Source: Ophiothrix spiculata (taxonomy: Eukaryota > Echinodermata > Ophiuroidea > Amphilepidida > Ophiotrichidae). Taken from it: DNA of 36,181 nucleotides. The notes below the pieces were generated by a model. The model had not been told where the DNA came from, did not search any database, and was given only the letters and a program-made list of their open reading frames with translations. Made by a program: the position numbers and the translations under genes. Each line of letters opens with the position of its first letter. The stretch's first letter is position 1. Shown one piece after another: positions 10,052 through 19,573 of the stretch. The stretch lies in NCBI GenBank assembly GCA_000969725.1, contig JXSR01S064112.1; one strand, written 5' to 3'.

Positions 10052-10382
10052 GTCAGCCCTGTATTTGAGCACAAAGTATAATACCAAAATGCCATCAGAT
10101 TTATCTTATCTGTATTCACTCTTTAAAAGCCATGACAATATTTTTGATGGAAGAAATTTGCAAGCAATGGTGTAATACACTAGTTTAAAGGTGCCAAAGG
10201 GTTCAGTAATTATTATATTCCAAATGACAAAATCACGGTAATCTTGTTGTCTTTAAAAATTTGAATCTTGGAGCCCATTTTTAAAATGAAGAATATGAGA
10301 CACTCTTGTACTCGGCTATAAATTGACAGATATAGCAAAAGAGAAATTCCATTGAAATAAAAGAATTATCTGCAATGGGTAC

Positions 10383-10674
10383 CAGGGTTGTCACCACGCC
10401 GGTTGGTGCTGGACGGAGTTACCCGGCACTAACAATCTCCACCCGCCGCTCGGGGTCATTTTGAGCTTTTCCCCCAGCACAAATTTCATGCCATCAGTGG
10501 AAAAAATCCTCATGCGTTTAAGTGTATTCAATTGCGTCATTTGAATGCCATTTGTTCAAAAATCTCTAAAAGCTTAGGGGTTGTCGACTCCCCCTGACAC
10601 CACTTAGGCCTACCCTGTGCTTGCCAGGGTTCACTTTGTTTCGCCCAGCACTAAAGATATCCTGGTGACAACCA
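10383..10674. mobile_element. MITE with GGTTGTCACCA ends
   Basis: CAGGGTTGTCACCACG at the left is inverted as CCTGGTGACAACCATG at the right; about 290 bp. It is richer in GC than the intron around it and has no coding frame. Confidence 0.7.
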
Positions 10675-10907
10675 TGATGTGTACCTAACTTGGTGTTACT
10701 GTCCAGAAGTTAAAACTTTGAATTTGTTTCATTTAACATTGGGCTATAACTGCTCCCTGTCAACAATGATTCAGATCCAAAAGACAGACTAACTTGTGAT
10801 ATTGCCCATCTGACTATTACTCCAGAGAATGTAGTGCCTTGACTAACGTTTGGTATGTCTGTATTGTAAAACATTAATATCATTCAATATTTTGTCTTCA
10901 CTTCTAG

Positions 10908-11190
10908 GCTATTTCTGCTCCCTTTCAAGCAACGACTCCACACCAAACGACGGAATCACAGGCAATGTGTGCCCAACTGGTTACTACTGCCCAGAAGGAA
11001 GCGGCCAACCTCTACCATGTCCTACTGGGTTCTATCTAGACAGTGCCATGAATGATGCTATTGATGATTGCTTGAGCTGCAGTTTGGGAGAATATTGCCC
11101 TGGTGATGGACGCTCTGCTACTGCTGGCGATTGCGACGCAGGATTCTATTGTCCAGGCGGCCAGAATGTGTCTGACCCAGCCGAGTACAT
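10908..11190 (+). CDS. Exon 8 (phase 1 to 2)
   Basis: The acceptor is CACTTCTAG and the donor is TACAT|GTAAGA; 283 nt. It encodes YFCSLSSNDS, a CPTGYYCPEG block, PCPTGFYLD, CLSCSLGEYCPGDG, a DCDAGFYCPGG block and EYI across the junction. The donor is phase 2, matched by the first base of exon 9. A strong hairpin starts 11 nt past the donor. Sequons NDS and NVS are present. Confidence 0.88.
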
Positions 11191-11201
11191 GTAAGATGTT
11201 A

Positions 11202-11322
11202 GGGGCGGCTTCAAAACTCAACTGGCGGTTGCCTGCCGGTTCTGGGCGGTTGGCTATTGGTTATTCCGTTTGAACCGCCCAGAACCGACAGGCAACCGCC
11301 GGTTGAGTTTTGAAGCCCCCCC
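11202..11322. repeat. 50-bp-arm palindrome just after exon 8 donor
   Basis: The left arm 11202-11251 (from GGGGCGGCTTCAAAACTCAA) and the right arm 11273-11322 (to TTGAGTTTTGAAGCCCCCCC) are inverted with about three mismatches around a 21-base loop. The arms are GC-rich in an AT-rich intron. In the transcript it would form a very stable stem next to the 5' splice site. Confidence 0.9.
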
Positions 11323-11848
11323 TTAATCAATTTATTAAATATGACATTTTTAGAAAGGGTAGCCTTGTCACTGTCTAGTAATACTTTCCTTTTAGGATGT
11401 CGTATCAAATCGAAAAGTATGAGTTTGGAGTATTTTGTGAAAGCTGAGGAAAGCAATACTTTGTCATCTGGTTTCATCATTCCATCTTTCCCTGATCTCC
11501 TTGGAAAATTTATATATCAAAAGATATTAATGTCTATTTTAACATTTCTTTCTGAACATCTGTCATCCCGATTAGACATCCAGTAATACTATTGAGCCAC
11601 AGGGCGGAGCTGAATCAGCGGCATTTCAGTATACATATGCATGCATGGTATAAGACATAATTGAATTTAGGGTGGTTTTTTTTTTATAAAGTAGCACTTT
11701 TTAATACTGAGTTCAATTAAGGTTACCTAAGCCTTAGAAATTTGTTCTATTTAACTTTTCTCACTAAAAACAATATTAAACTTTCTGCTGATTTAGATCA
11801 ACTAATTTGATATACTCACGATTAATCTTCACTGCATATTTTTCTTAG
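11323..11848. other. Intron remainder, nothing recognised
   Basis: AT-rich sequence with a T-run near 11673 and no recognised repeat or exon. The open frame at 11341-11586 has no Cys-module pattern and no known motif. Confidence 0.5.
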
Positions 11849-12099
11849 ATGTACCATGGGACATTTCTGTGAAGAAGGCTCCGCCTATCCTACCCGCTGT
11901 GAAAATGGAACATACCAAGATGAGACAGGTCAAAGTTCATGCAAGCAGTGCCCCATGGGATACTTCTGTGACAACACTGTGGAACCGGTGGTTCTAAACA
12001 ATGACACCACTCGATGCCCCATGGGGCATTACTGCCCACCTGGGACAAGATATGACACAGAGTTTCCATGTCCCATTGGGACATTTAATAACTTGACAG
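11849..12099 (+). CDS. Exon 9 (phase 2 to 1)
   Basis: The acceptor is TTTTCTTAG and the donor is ACAG|GTAGGT; 251 nt. It encodes CTMGHFCEEG, RCENGTYQDETG, CKQCPMGYFC, RCPMGHYCPPG and a CPIGTFNNLTG end. The phrase CCCATGGG occurs several times because CPMG is repeated. The junction with exon 10 gives NNLTG-LGYESQC, normal TGL spacing. Sequons NGT, NDT and NLT are present. Confidence 0.88.
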
Positions 12100-12135
12100 G
12101 TAGGTGTCAGACCAAAATTTGAAATAAAAAATGAA

Positions 12136-12636
12136 TATGTGACCCGTCATATCGTAAGGTACCTTAAGGGTCCCAAATTCAAAAGCCATTTTTTCGTCTC
12201 TTCTGAAAGATTATATTTTAAGCTTAAAATAACACCTTGCTTTTGGCTATTAGATGTTCAATTGCCAAGTTACATCCAAATTGGGAAAATGCATCGGCTG
12301 ATTTGAAAAACTATAGTTCTAAGAAAATCAAGTTTCAAGTTTTTGTACTGAGTAAAATTTGAATGGAGAAAGGATTTTTATCTTGTTTCAAGTTTTTGTA
12401 CTGAGTAAAATTTGAATGGAGAAAGGATTTTTATCTTGGTTGTTAACACATTTTCTTATGTTTTAGATGTTAGAACCTGATTAATATAATAGAATACACT
12501 TCAAAGGTAACGTTTCTGATGAAATTAGAAATTTGACCTTGGACGTGAATTTTGACTATGCTCAGCTTCAATTGCCCGTATCTCGTAATTTACTACGCTT
12601 ACCTTAAGGTATCTTTCGATATGATGGGTCACATAT
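12136..12636. mobile_element. MITE family M3, copy 2, with internal duplication
   Basis: ATATGTGACCCGTCATATCG at the left is inverted as CGATATGATGGGTCACATAT at the right. Inside, a stretch of about 50 bases (CAAGTTTTTGTACTGAGTAA ... GGATTTTTATCTT) occurs twice in tandem near 12331 and 12387. Otherwise it matches the copy at 8003-8412. Confidence 0.88.
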
Positions 12637-12649
12637 GATTCAATTCGTC

Positions 12650-13229
12650 GGTCACATCACATACTGTTCTATATGACAAAAGAAGCATTTCACGAAAATC
12701 TTATTTGAAAATTCTTATGTAGACTCTGTGTCATGAAACAGTATTTGCGCTTAAGATTTTTTTCTGATACTGTTATTTTTTTTAAGAAAAAACTTTTTTT
12801 TATTACGTTTAATTTCAAATAAAAATACTACTTATAACCCTATTTACTATAGTTTTGAACTTATAGATCTCTATGTGAAAACACATTTTTTACATTTTGT
12901 GATCTCTTAGTACAGTAATTGAATATGTTAAAGTGTTCTATTTGCTATAGATCTGTATATGGAAATTTTTTCATCTCAAAATTCAAATAGCACACCAAAT
13001 AGATCTGTATGTGATGCATTGTTTACGCTATGCTTAAGTATGTGATTTTCGCAAATAAATCATTATGTGAAAAATCAACAAATAGAACGGAATCAATGTT
13101 TTATTACTCAATTTCTTGGCAATGTTGATGTCTGTAACATGGTAAATTTGGAAAACTATAAAATATTGCTACACTCACATTTTCTCAGAAACGCCAAAAA
13201 TATCATATAGAACAGTATGTGGTGTGACC
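12650..13229. mobile_element. Transposon-like element with GGTCACATCACATACTG ends
   Basis: GGTCACATCACATACTGTTC at the left and GAACAGTATGTGGTGTGACC at the right are inverted, and the match continues through CTATATGA (about 28 bp). The 580-bp interior is AT-rich and has no frame of note. Confidence 0.85.
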
Positions 13230-13800
13230 ATGAAATGAAAGTAATTATATTATGATTCATACACTTTTAAACTAAATAGAATACAAAAAAGAAAAGAATA
13301 CTTAATCTTAATCTTTGGCCTCTCAATTTCTGTGTGACATCATCAATGAGCTTCATAAATTCGTAATGAAATCTAGAAAAAAATGTTGACTCTCCATGAT
13401 TTCTCATTAATATATTTTTATTAATTATATTCCCTGTCTATGACAAAAAAGATCCTTCAAAGCATTCAGTAATATTTTGCTGATGTTGAATGATCATAAA
13501 GTATAGCAGTCTGCAGAATCATGGGGAATGAGATTTCATGAGTAAGATTCAAAATTGATCATCAAAAAGCACAAGAACCATAACTTGCAGCAATTCTCTT
13601 AAGAAATCAGAGAAAAATGTATGCCAAAAAAAATGTAACATTTGCTTAATACTGTAGATTGGATGCATTAGTCGATATTACTATGATATGCAGGTGTACT
13701 GATATATACAAGGACAATATTTGATACCCTTATCCACACATTATATTGAATTTTTAAATCTTGTTTCCAATTTTACCACAAAGAGATTGGTATTTCGGCT
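13230..13800. other. AT-rich intron, nothing recognised
   Basis: No exon-like frame, no splice-framed Cys motif and no inverted ends were seen. Confidence 0.5.
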
Positions 13801-13814
13801 TTTATTCAGAAACA

Positions 13815-14680
13815 AGTAGCTGGTGATGCCCTTACCCATAACCTCCTACCTTCCTACCCCTATTTGTTCTAAACCTATCTCCTCGGAAATAAGGGTGTCA
13901 AAAACTTGTGGTTTCCACTGGGGCTTGAACCCCGAACCTCTCACATCCCAATCCCATGTCCACCTAAACAAGCCACCTGAAAGCTCCCTAGGCAGCTATT
14001 TGGTCCTCATATATGACCCCCATCTATGACATATTCTCACTTAGGCGATTTTGGTGATTTGCTCTTGTAACCTTTTAGTAACCTTAAGGAGCTTTAGGGA
14101 TGTGTGTAAAGTCATCCGGTCACTTACTAACCATAACCTCCAACCTACCCCTGTATGTTCTAAACCTATCTCCATGGAAATAAGGGTGTCAAAAATGTGT
14201 GGTTTCCACCGGGGCTCAAACCCGTGACCACTCGCATCCCAGTTCCATGTCCAACTATACCAAGCCACCTGGGGGTGCTGCCTAGGCAGCGATTTTGTCC
14301 CCATACAGGACCCCCCGTCTATGAGGTATTCGGAATTAGGCAATTTTGGTGATTTGCTCTTGTAACCTTTTGCAACCTTAGGGAGCTTTAGGGATATTTG
14401 TAAAGTCATCAGGTCACTTAACCTCCAACCTACCCTTGTATGTTCTAAACCTATCTTCTCGTAAATAAGGGTGTCAAAAACGTGTGGTTTCCACCAGGGC
14501 TCAAACCGGTGACCTCTTGCATCCCAATTCCATGTCCAACTATACATGGGTGCTGCCTAGGCAGCTATTTGGTCCCCATATAGGATCCCCATCTATGATG
14601 TATTACGACTTAGGCGATTTTGGTGATTTGTTCTTATAACCTTTTGTAACCTTTGGGAGCTTATAGGTTGAGTTAACAAG
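13815..14680 (-). mobile_element. Tandem trimer of a tRNA-derived SINE-like unit
   Basis: Three diverged units of about 300 bp begin near 13815, 14108 and 14405. Each has a minus-strand tRNA-like head: a B box as the complement of GGGCTCAAACC and, in the first two, an A box as the complement of CCAAGCCACCT (GGTGGCTTGG). Each also has GCTGCCTAGGCAGC or a variant and the phrase TTAGGCGATTTTGGTGATTT. Bases 1-60 of the window match the same tail. The minus-strand open frame at 14041-14547 is a shadow of this repeat. Confidence 0.75.
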
Positions 14681-14699
14681 AATTGATTGTTCATTTTAG

Positions 14700-14837
14700 G
14701 TCTTGGGTATGAGAGCCAATGCAGTCCTTGTTTGGGTGGCTATTACTGCCCTACACCAGGAATGGTCAGCCCTGTGGAACTCTGTGCTGCTGGATTCTAC
14801 TGCAAACAAAATGCCAACATCTCTACACCAAGTCAGG
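14700..14837 (+). CDS. Exon 10 (phase 1 to 1)
   Basis: The acceptor is TCATTTTAG and the donor is CAGG|GTAAGT; 138 nt. It encodes LGYESQCSPCLGGYYC, a LCAAGFYC block and an NISTPSQG end. It resembles exon 1 (GYYC, AGFYC, [KR]Q-x-AN-[IT]-STP), suggesting that these two exons share a duplicated module. The sequon is NIS. Confidence 0.87.
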
Positions 14838-14851
14838 GTAAGTAATCGTCA

Positions 14852-14987
14852 TGTGAGTGCAAGAGAGCCATATCTGCAATAGGTGTCATTTGTCATAAAT
14901 TTGAATTACACACTTTATAATGTCCAGTCTTGGGTCAGTGGCTCTTGAAATGGTTCTTCACCTGAAGAACCATTTCAAGAGCCACAC
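14852..14987 (+). repeat. Repeat family R1, copy 2, ending in a 48-bp palindrome
   Basis: It has the same order as the copy at 735 (GTCATTTGTCATAAATTT, CCAGTCTTGGGTCAGTGG). The end forms a near-perfect palindrome at 14939-14986: GTGGCTCTTGAAATGGTTCT against its complement. It starts 15 bases past the exon 10 donor. Confidence 0.75.
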
Positions 14988-15162
14988 CTGGGGCCTTTTT
15001 CACTAACATTTAGTGATGGTTGCTAACCCCCGTTTTGATCGCTAACTCCAAAAATGATCGCTAAATAGCGAGTATTTCGAACAATTTAGCAATCATTTTT
15101 GGCGTTAGCAATCATAATGGTAGTTAGCGATCCTCTCTAAATGATAGTGAAATCAGCCCCTG
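14988..15162. mobile_element. Fold-back MITE with CTGGGGCC ends
   Basis: The left end CTGGGGCCTTTTTCACTAAC is inverted as TAGTGAAATCAGCCCCTG at the right. Inner phrases GATCGCTAACTCC and GGCGTTAGCAATC also mirror each other, so nearly all 175 bp can fold back. Confidence 0.8.
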
Positions 15163-15634
15163 ATTATGAGTAGGCAAGCTGCCTAAATAGCGCCCCTCCT
15201 TTGAAATTCCTGAATCCGCCCCTGTTGACTGATTATAAAGTCAAACTTAAGTGGATCAAGATTACGCCAACAATTTTCATCCAATCATAATTTTGGACTA
15301 AAATGGATAACAATTCACTTAGAATATGTTATACTGCATATTAAAGCAAGTGGTAAAACCCCATGTAAATTGGCAGGTTTCTTATAAATTAAGTGTCGTC
15401 ATACAATACTGTTATTATCACTGAAGAAAATAATGTTTAAAAACAAGATTTTCCAGATTTAGTCTGGTCTAATCAGAATTGTTCAGGAAAAGAGTAGGTC
15501 TAAAATTGTTATTCATTTGCATCTACATAAAAGCTGTAGATTTAGTTTACCAAGGTCAAAATCTGATGGAGAACTAAAAGATGTTACCCATTCTATCAAG
15601 CAAGTCAAATATTGTTAATTTTTTCGTTCCCCAG

Positions 15635-15824
15635 GTGACGATGCCAATGTGTGTACACCAGGCCACTTCTGCATAGAGGGTACAGCTAGCCCCATTCCGT
15701 GCCCTAAAGGGACATTTAGCGATGAATATGGGTTAGAAAAGGAAGGTGACTGCCAATTATGTACTCCTGGAGAATATTGTGCTGAAGTGGGGCAGACTAA
15801 CACCAGTGGTTTATGTTATCCTGG
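15635..15824 (+). CDS. Exon 11 (phase 1 to 2)
   Basis: The acceptor is CGTTCCCCAG and the donor is CCTGG|GTAAGT; 190 nt. It encodes DDANVCTPGHFCIEG, a PCPKGTFSDEYGL block, CQLCTPGEYC and LCYPG. Phase 2 at the end matches the single-base start of exon 12 (PG-FYC). Two tandem copies of its last 150 or so bases follow. The sequon is NTS. Confidence 0.88.
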
Positions 15825-15841
15825 GTAAGTTGAGGGTACAG

Positions 15842-15974
15842 CTATTCCATGCCCTAAAGGGACATTTAGCAATGAATACGGGTTAGAAAAGGAAGATGAC
15901 TGCCAACTGTGTACTCCTGGAGAATATTGTGCTGAAGTTGGCCAGACTAACACCAGTGGTTTATGTTATCCTGG
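15842..15974 (+). CDS. Possible alternative exon 11b (tandem copy)
   Basis: This copy keeps a clean reading frame from IPCPKGTFSNEYGL to LCYPG and the donor CCTGG|GTAAGT. Against exon 11 it has one in-frame 6-base deletion, two amino-acid changes and about six silent changes. The only in-frame acceptor seen is GGTACAG|CT at 15841, which fits phase 1 but has no pyrimidine tract. Only 17 bases separate it from the exon 11 donor, so both could not be used in one transcript. It may instead be a recently retired copy. Confidence 0.3.
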
Positions 15975-16134
15975 GTAAGTTGAGGGTACAGCTAGTCCTA
16001 TCCTATATCCAAAAGAGACATTTAGTGGTGAATATGGTTTAGAAAAGGAAGACGACTGCCAACTATGTACTCCTGGATAATATTGTGCTGAAGTTGGTCA
16101 GACTAATACCAGTGGTTCATGTTATCCTGGGTAA
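15975..16134 (+). pseudogene. Second tandem copy of exon 11, dead
   Basis: The copy still ends in ATCCTGG|GTAAGT but has GAA changed to TAA in the CTPGEYC block (near 16078), and the PCPKG block is scrambled. It is more diverged than the copy before it. Confidence 0.85.
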
Positions 16135-16315
16135 GTTTTAACTAACGGGGAAATGATAAGAAATATTGATCCTTTTATCTTTTGACACAAATCTGATTTA
16201 ATTTATTTTGCAATGTTTCATTGGACAAGGGCTTTGATTTATCAACATTCTACTATATGGTCGTGCTTTTTAATGTGGGCACCCACAAAAGGTGGATTTG
16301 TTACGTTGAGAATGA

Positions 16316-16910
16316 TTTATGCATCACTTTTTGTCATATCTTTTCAACAACCCCATGAAATGTCATAGTTTTGGTATGATTTTAAAGACAATTTATTTGA
16401 CTTTCAAGAAATTAAGAATAGATCCCAAAGTGATTAATAAAGCTTAATAACCTGTTAACGCTAATTAGCCAGGGTACGGAGGCGGGTGAGGTTGAGGTGG
16501 GTGTGGTTGAGGCATCTTGAAAATTGCGCATCAATTTTTCTGTCATATCTTCTTTAAAATCCATTGAAGTGTCATAAATCTGATATGATTTTAAAGGTTA
16601 GTTATTAACAATTTGGAATTAACCTGAATAAAGTTGATCATTCATTAACTTTAATAACAAGTTAAAGTCAATAAGCTAATTTAGCCAGAGATAAAAACAG
16701 GCATTAATGCAGTTGGTGTAGATGAGATACGTACATTGTGCATCAAATTTTGTCACAACTTTTCAATAATCGTTTGAAATGACATAATTTTGGTATGATT
16801 GTGAAGATTATGTATTGATAATGTTTGTAAAATCAATCAAAAATAATAGCCAAATAAAGGTAATTATCAACTATTACCAAGAAGATGTTAGGTATGGATG
16901 AAGTGAGTGA
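16316..16910 (+). repeat. Diverged tandem repeat, three units of about 210 bp
   Basis: Each unit starts with GCATCA[CA]TTTTTGTCATATC or a close variant, near 16320, 16528 and 16741, followed by GAAATG-[TA]-CATA and TATGATTTTAAAG. Later parts share CTAATTAGCCAG and GTTGAGGTGGGTGTGG-like phrases. No coding frame is shared. Bases 16910-17000 show nothing further. Confidence 0.7.
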
Positions 16911-17004
16911 GATGTAATGCAATGGGCCCCACCTTGAAAAAATAATGACCATCTGTTATGAAGATGCAGAAGATATTATTAGATAGGCCTAATATCCGTC
17001 CTTA

Positions 17005-17255
17005 GAGGCCAAAAAAAATAAATTGTTCGTTTGCCCTCGATCTTTTTTTTTTTTTTTTTACTCTTCACATATAGTTAAAAGAATGATGTAATTTTTAGGC
17101 CTTAGATATATCTCTCTTATTGCATAAGATTTTTCACATGGTAGGTACCAATTTTATTTTATTGATACAAATAAAAAAAATATGCTTTTACCACAAATTT
17201 TACAAAACTCCTCTGTCAAACATATAAATTTGTAGGTGCAAAAGTAGAGGGACGA
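17005..17255. repeat. Probable partial relative of the GGCC...TTGTTTGTTTG element
   Basis: GAGGCCAAAAAAAATAAATTGTTCGTTTGCCCTCG resembles the left end of the element at 19709. A 17- to 18-base T-run follows at 17043. GGGACGAATCTAGGCC near 17249 may be the other end. Weak. Confidence 0.35.
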
Positions 17256-17373
17256 ATCTAGGCCAGTTCCTTTAACTGTGCAACTTAGCATGTGTGAGAT
17301 TCAGGAAGTCATGTTGACCAAGTGATAAATTGACATACTTGATAATTCCAAATGTTTTCTTGATTTATTACAG

Positions 17374-17555
17374 ATTCTATTGTGAATTGGAATCATCTGA
17401 CCCTCAGAACACCTCCTGTCCAGTGGGTCACTACTGTCCCGAGGGTTCGTCATCCCCGGAGCCTTGTCCAGTTGGTACTTACTTGAATACCATGGAGAGG
17501 TGGAATGTGTCGCAGTGTTTGCTTTGTGATGAAGGGTGGTTCTGCAATAATACAG
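17374..17555 (+). CDS. Exon 12 (phase 2 to 1)
   Basis: The acceptor is TTTATTACAG and the donor is ACAG|GTATGC; 182 nt. It encodes FYCELESS, a SCPVGHYCPEG block, a PCPVGTYLNTMERWNVSQ block and CLLCDEGWFCNNTG. It has the MERWNVSQC spacing also seen in exon 2 (RLENVSQC). Sequons NTS, NVS and NNT are present. Confidence 0.88.
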
Positions 17556-17636
17556 GTATGCTTTGTACAGATTCAGATTCAGATTCTTTCTCTCTTTTTT
17601 TAAATATTTTCTTGTATATCTTGTTTTCAGTTTTAT

Positions 17637-17866
17637 ATGTCTCTTGAAACAGCTGATAAATGTATTGTTTGCTCAAAACTTATTAGAAAATGTCATAAGG
17701 ATATTTGTTGTAAAATATGTATGGGATTTATTCACAAAAAATGTACTAAATTAAAACAAAGACAACTACGAATTGGGTATGTAAAAAATGTGAAAATAGT
17801 CAAGATATTTCTGATTCAGATATTGATACGTCACTTGACAAGTTAAATATGACAAACATTTTCTTT
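17637..17866 (+). pseudogene. Remnant of a PHD-like zinc finger, probably LINE-encoded
   Basis: The frame from 17637 encodes CIVC-(11)-CCKIC-(5)-H-(2)-C, and after a one-base shift near 17772 it continues N-W-V-C-K-K-C-E, giving the C4HC3 order of a PHD finger with its W-x-C-x-x-C end. Such fingers are common at the start of non-LTR retrotransposon proteins. It lies in the intron after exon 12 and is cut off by the MITE at 17867. A host-gene fragment is a less likely reading. Confidence 0.55.
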
Positions 17867-18188
17867 TTAAAGGAGCTTGGTCTGATTTTTCAAAACTTAG
17901 TTTTCAATGTCACATGAAAGATGACCATTAAAGAAGTCTTAAGTTTCAAATTTCAGCTGAATCGGTCAAATGGTTTTGATTTTATGGGCAATTTTGTATT
18001 TCAGAGTCGCCTATACGGTACTGTATATAATTAATTATGGTTACCGTAATTAGACACATTTTCATACATATCTCCAAAACGGAACATAACTCATTCTTGA
18101 AATTTCACACAGGTTATGAGAAAAATATGAGCAATATTTCGGTACCAAAATCTCAAAAAGTTGAAGCAATCGGACCATGCTCCTTTAA
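17867..18188 (-). mobile_element. TTAA-flanked MITE family M5, copy 1
   Basis: TTAAAGGAGCTTGGTCTGAT at the left is inverted as TCGGACCATGCTCCTTTAA at the right; both edges sit in TTAA, as for piggyBac-type target sites. The inverted relative is at 32537-32854. No transposase frame. Confidence 0.85.
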
Positions 18189-18419
18189 TCCCCGTACTAT
18201 AAACCCATTTCTCTAGTGTGGGTTCGAAAAGTAAGTGAATTAAAGGTGATAATAAGGGGAATATATGATTGGTTAATGTGAGTAAAGTGATGACAAAATT
18301 TAGGCAGGATATTTAAAACTTGTATCTTTAAATTGATCTTTAAGTCACCCGTTTGGGCTAGAAAATCAATGATTTGGCAATGCTGCCTTTTGGCCAACGT
18401 CAAATCACATTATTCAACA

Positions 18420-18895
18420 AAAGTAGTAACAAAAGATCTGGAAGTCTGACTTACCCCGACATCTCAAAGTTAACATCTTCAAAACATTGGTCGAGCCAGT
18501 ATTTATGTATGGTTCAGAAGCATGGACTTTGATAAAACAACTGATAAGAAGTCGGAATGGAGGATCGATGCTACATTCTGAGCTGCATTAAATATCAGTT
18601 GTATGGACAAAGTACCAAACACGGAACTGTATGGTAATATTCCAAAAGTCACCTCTAAAATAAGACACCAGATTAGGTGCTGCCGGCTATTTTTATTGTC
18701 ACACAGAAGCAGCAGCAAGCAGATTTCTGCTCTGGGAACCCAAACATGGATCATCAGGTGCCCGAAACAAAACCTGCTTCCATGTCCTTCTTAAGGATAC
18801 CAGCTTAGAGAATACATAAAACTTGGCTGTCTCATGGAGGACTGCAATGCCTTGAAATCTAGCTATGCTGATGTCTAATTGATGATGATGATGGT
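18420..18895 (+). mobile_element. 3' end of a third LINE, broken
   Basis: In shifting frames it encodes VNIFKTLVEPVFMYGSEAWT, then IPNTELYGNIPKVTSKIR, LLLWEP and a final E/L-rich tail, the usual order at the C-terminal end of a non-LTR reverse transcriptase. It ends in (GAT)n near 18880. Several frameshifts and stops are present. Confidence 0.8.
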
Positions 18896-19325
18896 CGACT
18901 GCGGTCGATATGATTGATTGTGGTTGTGTGAAAAAGATGAGCAATTCTATGTTGGAAGCTGACAGTTGTAAAAAAAAATTATCATGCAGCTCTGTACCAA
19001 ACCCAGTACCAATGGGAGTTGCAAATTCAGATGAATGCGCATCTCCATAAGCCACTTTGCAGTAAACTGAGGCTACATCGGCGTCAGATCCGTAACTGCT
19101 GTGCAGAACTATGCATGCATGCATACTTGTAAGCAGTCTATCAAGATGCGGATCTCAAATCTTGATCTGGGAGATGGGCATGCATATGGATCTGCACCCC
19201 GTGTAGATTGCCCCAATGATCAAATATGCAGCAGCTTATTGTCAGAATGTACATGGTTAATTTTTTTATCATATTACAAATAAATGTTTGATGCTATATA
19301 TATATGTGATCTTTTATGATTACAG
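18896..19325. other. Intron remainder, nothing recognised
   Basis: Only short simple repeats are seen: GCATGCATGCAT near 19109 and a TATATATATATG run near 19292. No module-coding frame. Confidence 0.5.
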
Positions 19326-19550
19326 GTTTATCCGCACCAGTAGCCGAATGTGATCCAGGATTTTACTGTCCCGAAGGACAATACGTACCTAACCCAGATG
19401 ACTATCCCTGTCCTATAGGACTACACTGTCCTCAAGGAAGCCCTCTGCCTGCGCCGTGTGAGCCTGGAACCTATACCAACCTAACACAGATGTCAGAATG
19501 CCTGGAATGCCCTGCAGGACTGTATTGTGTTCCAGAGGAAGTCATTGAAG
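19326..19550 (+). CDS. Exon 13 (phase 1 to 1)
   Basis: The acceptor is ATGATTACAG and the donor is GAAG|GTAAGA; 225 nt. It encodes LSAPVAECDPGFYCPEG, a DYPCPIGLHCPQG block, PCEPGTYTNLTQM, CLECPAGLYC and EEVIEG. It is close to exon 3 in order (DPG/EPG-FYCPEG, DYPC, LPxPC). The sequon is NLT. The last 150 bases are duplicated downstream. Confidence 0.88.
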
Positions 19551-19573
19551 GTAAGACTTTCCCTGTCCTATAG

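Noticed and set aside
9773..10087. Minus-strand frame of 104 residues over the exon 7 array
   Set aside because: It is the antisense shadow of the tandem exon copies.
14041..14547. 168-residue minus-strand open frame
   Set aside because: It lies wholly in the tandem SINE-like units and repeats with them (EPWWKPH / EPRWKPH); no protein family is recognisable.
15615..15803. Minus-strand frame across exon 11
   Set aside because: Antisense of a coding exon; no independent signal.
18699..19124. 141-residue minus-strand frame
   Set aside because: It overlaps the antisense of a LINE tail and simple ATC/GAT repeats; no domain or splice logic.
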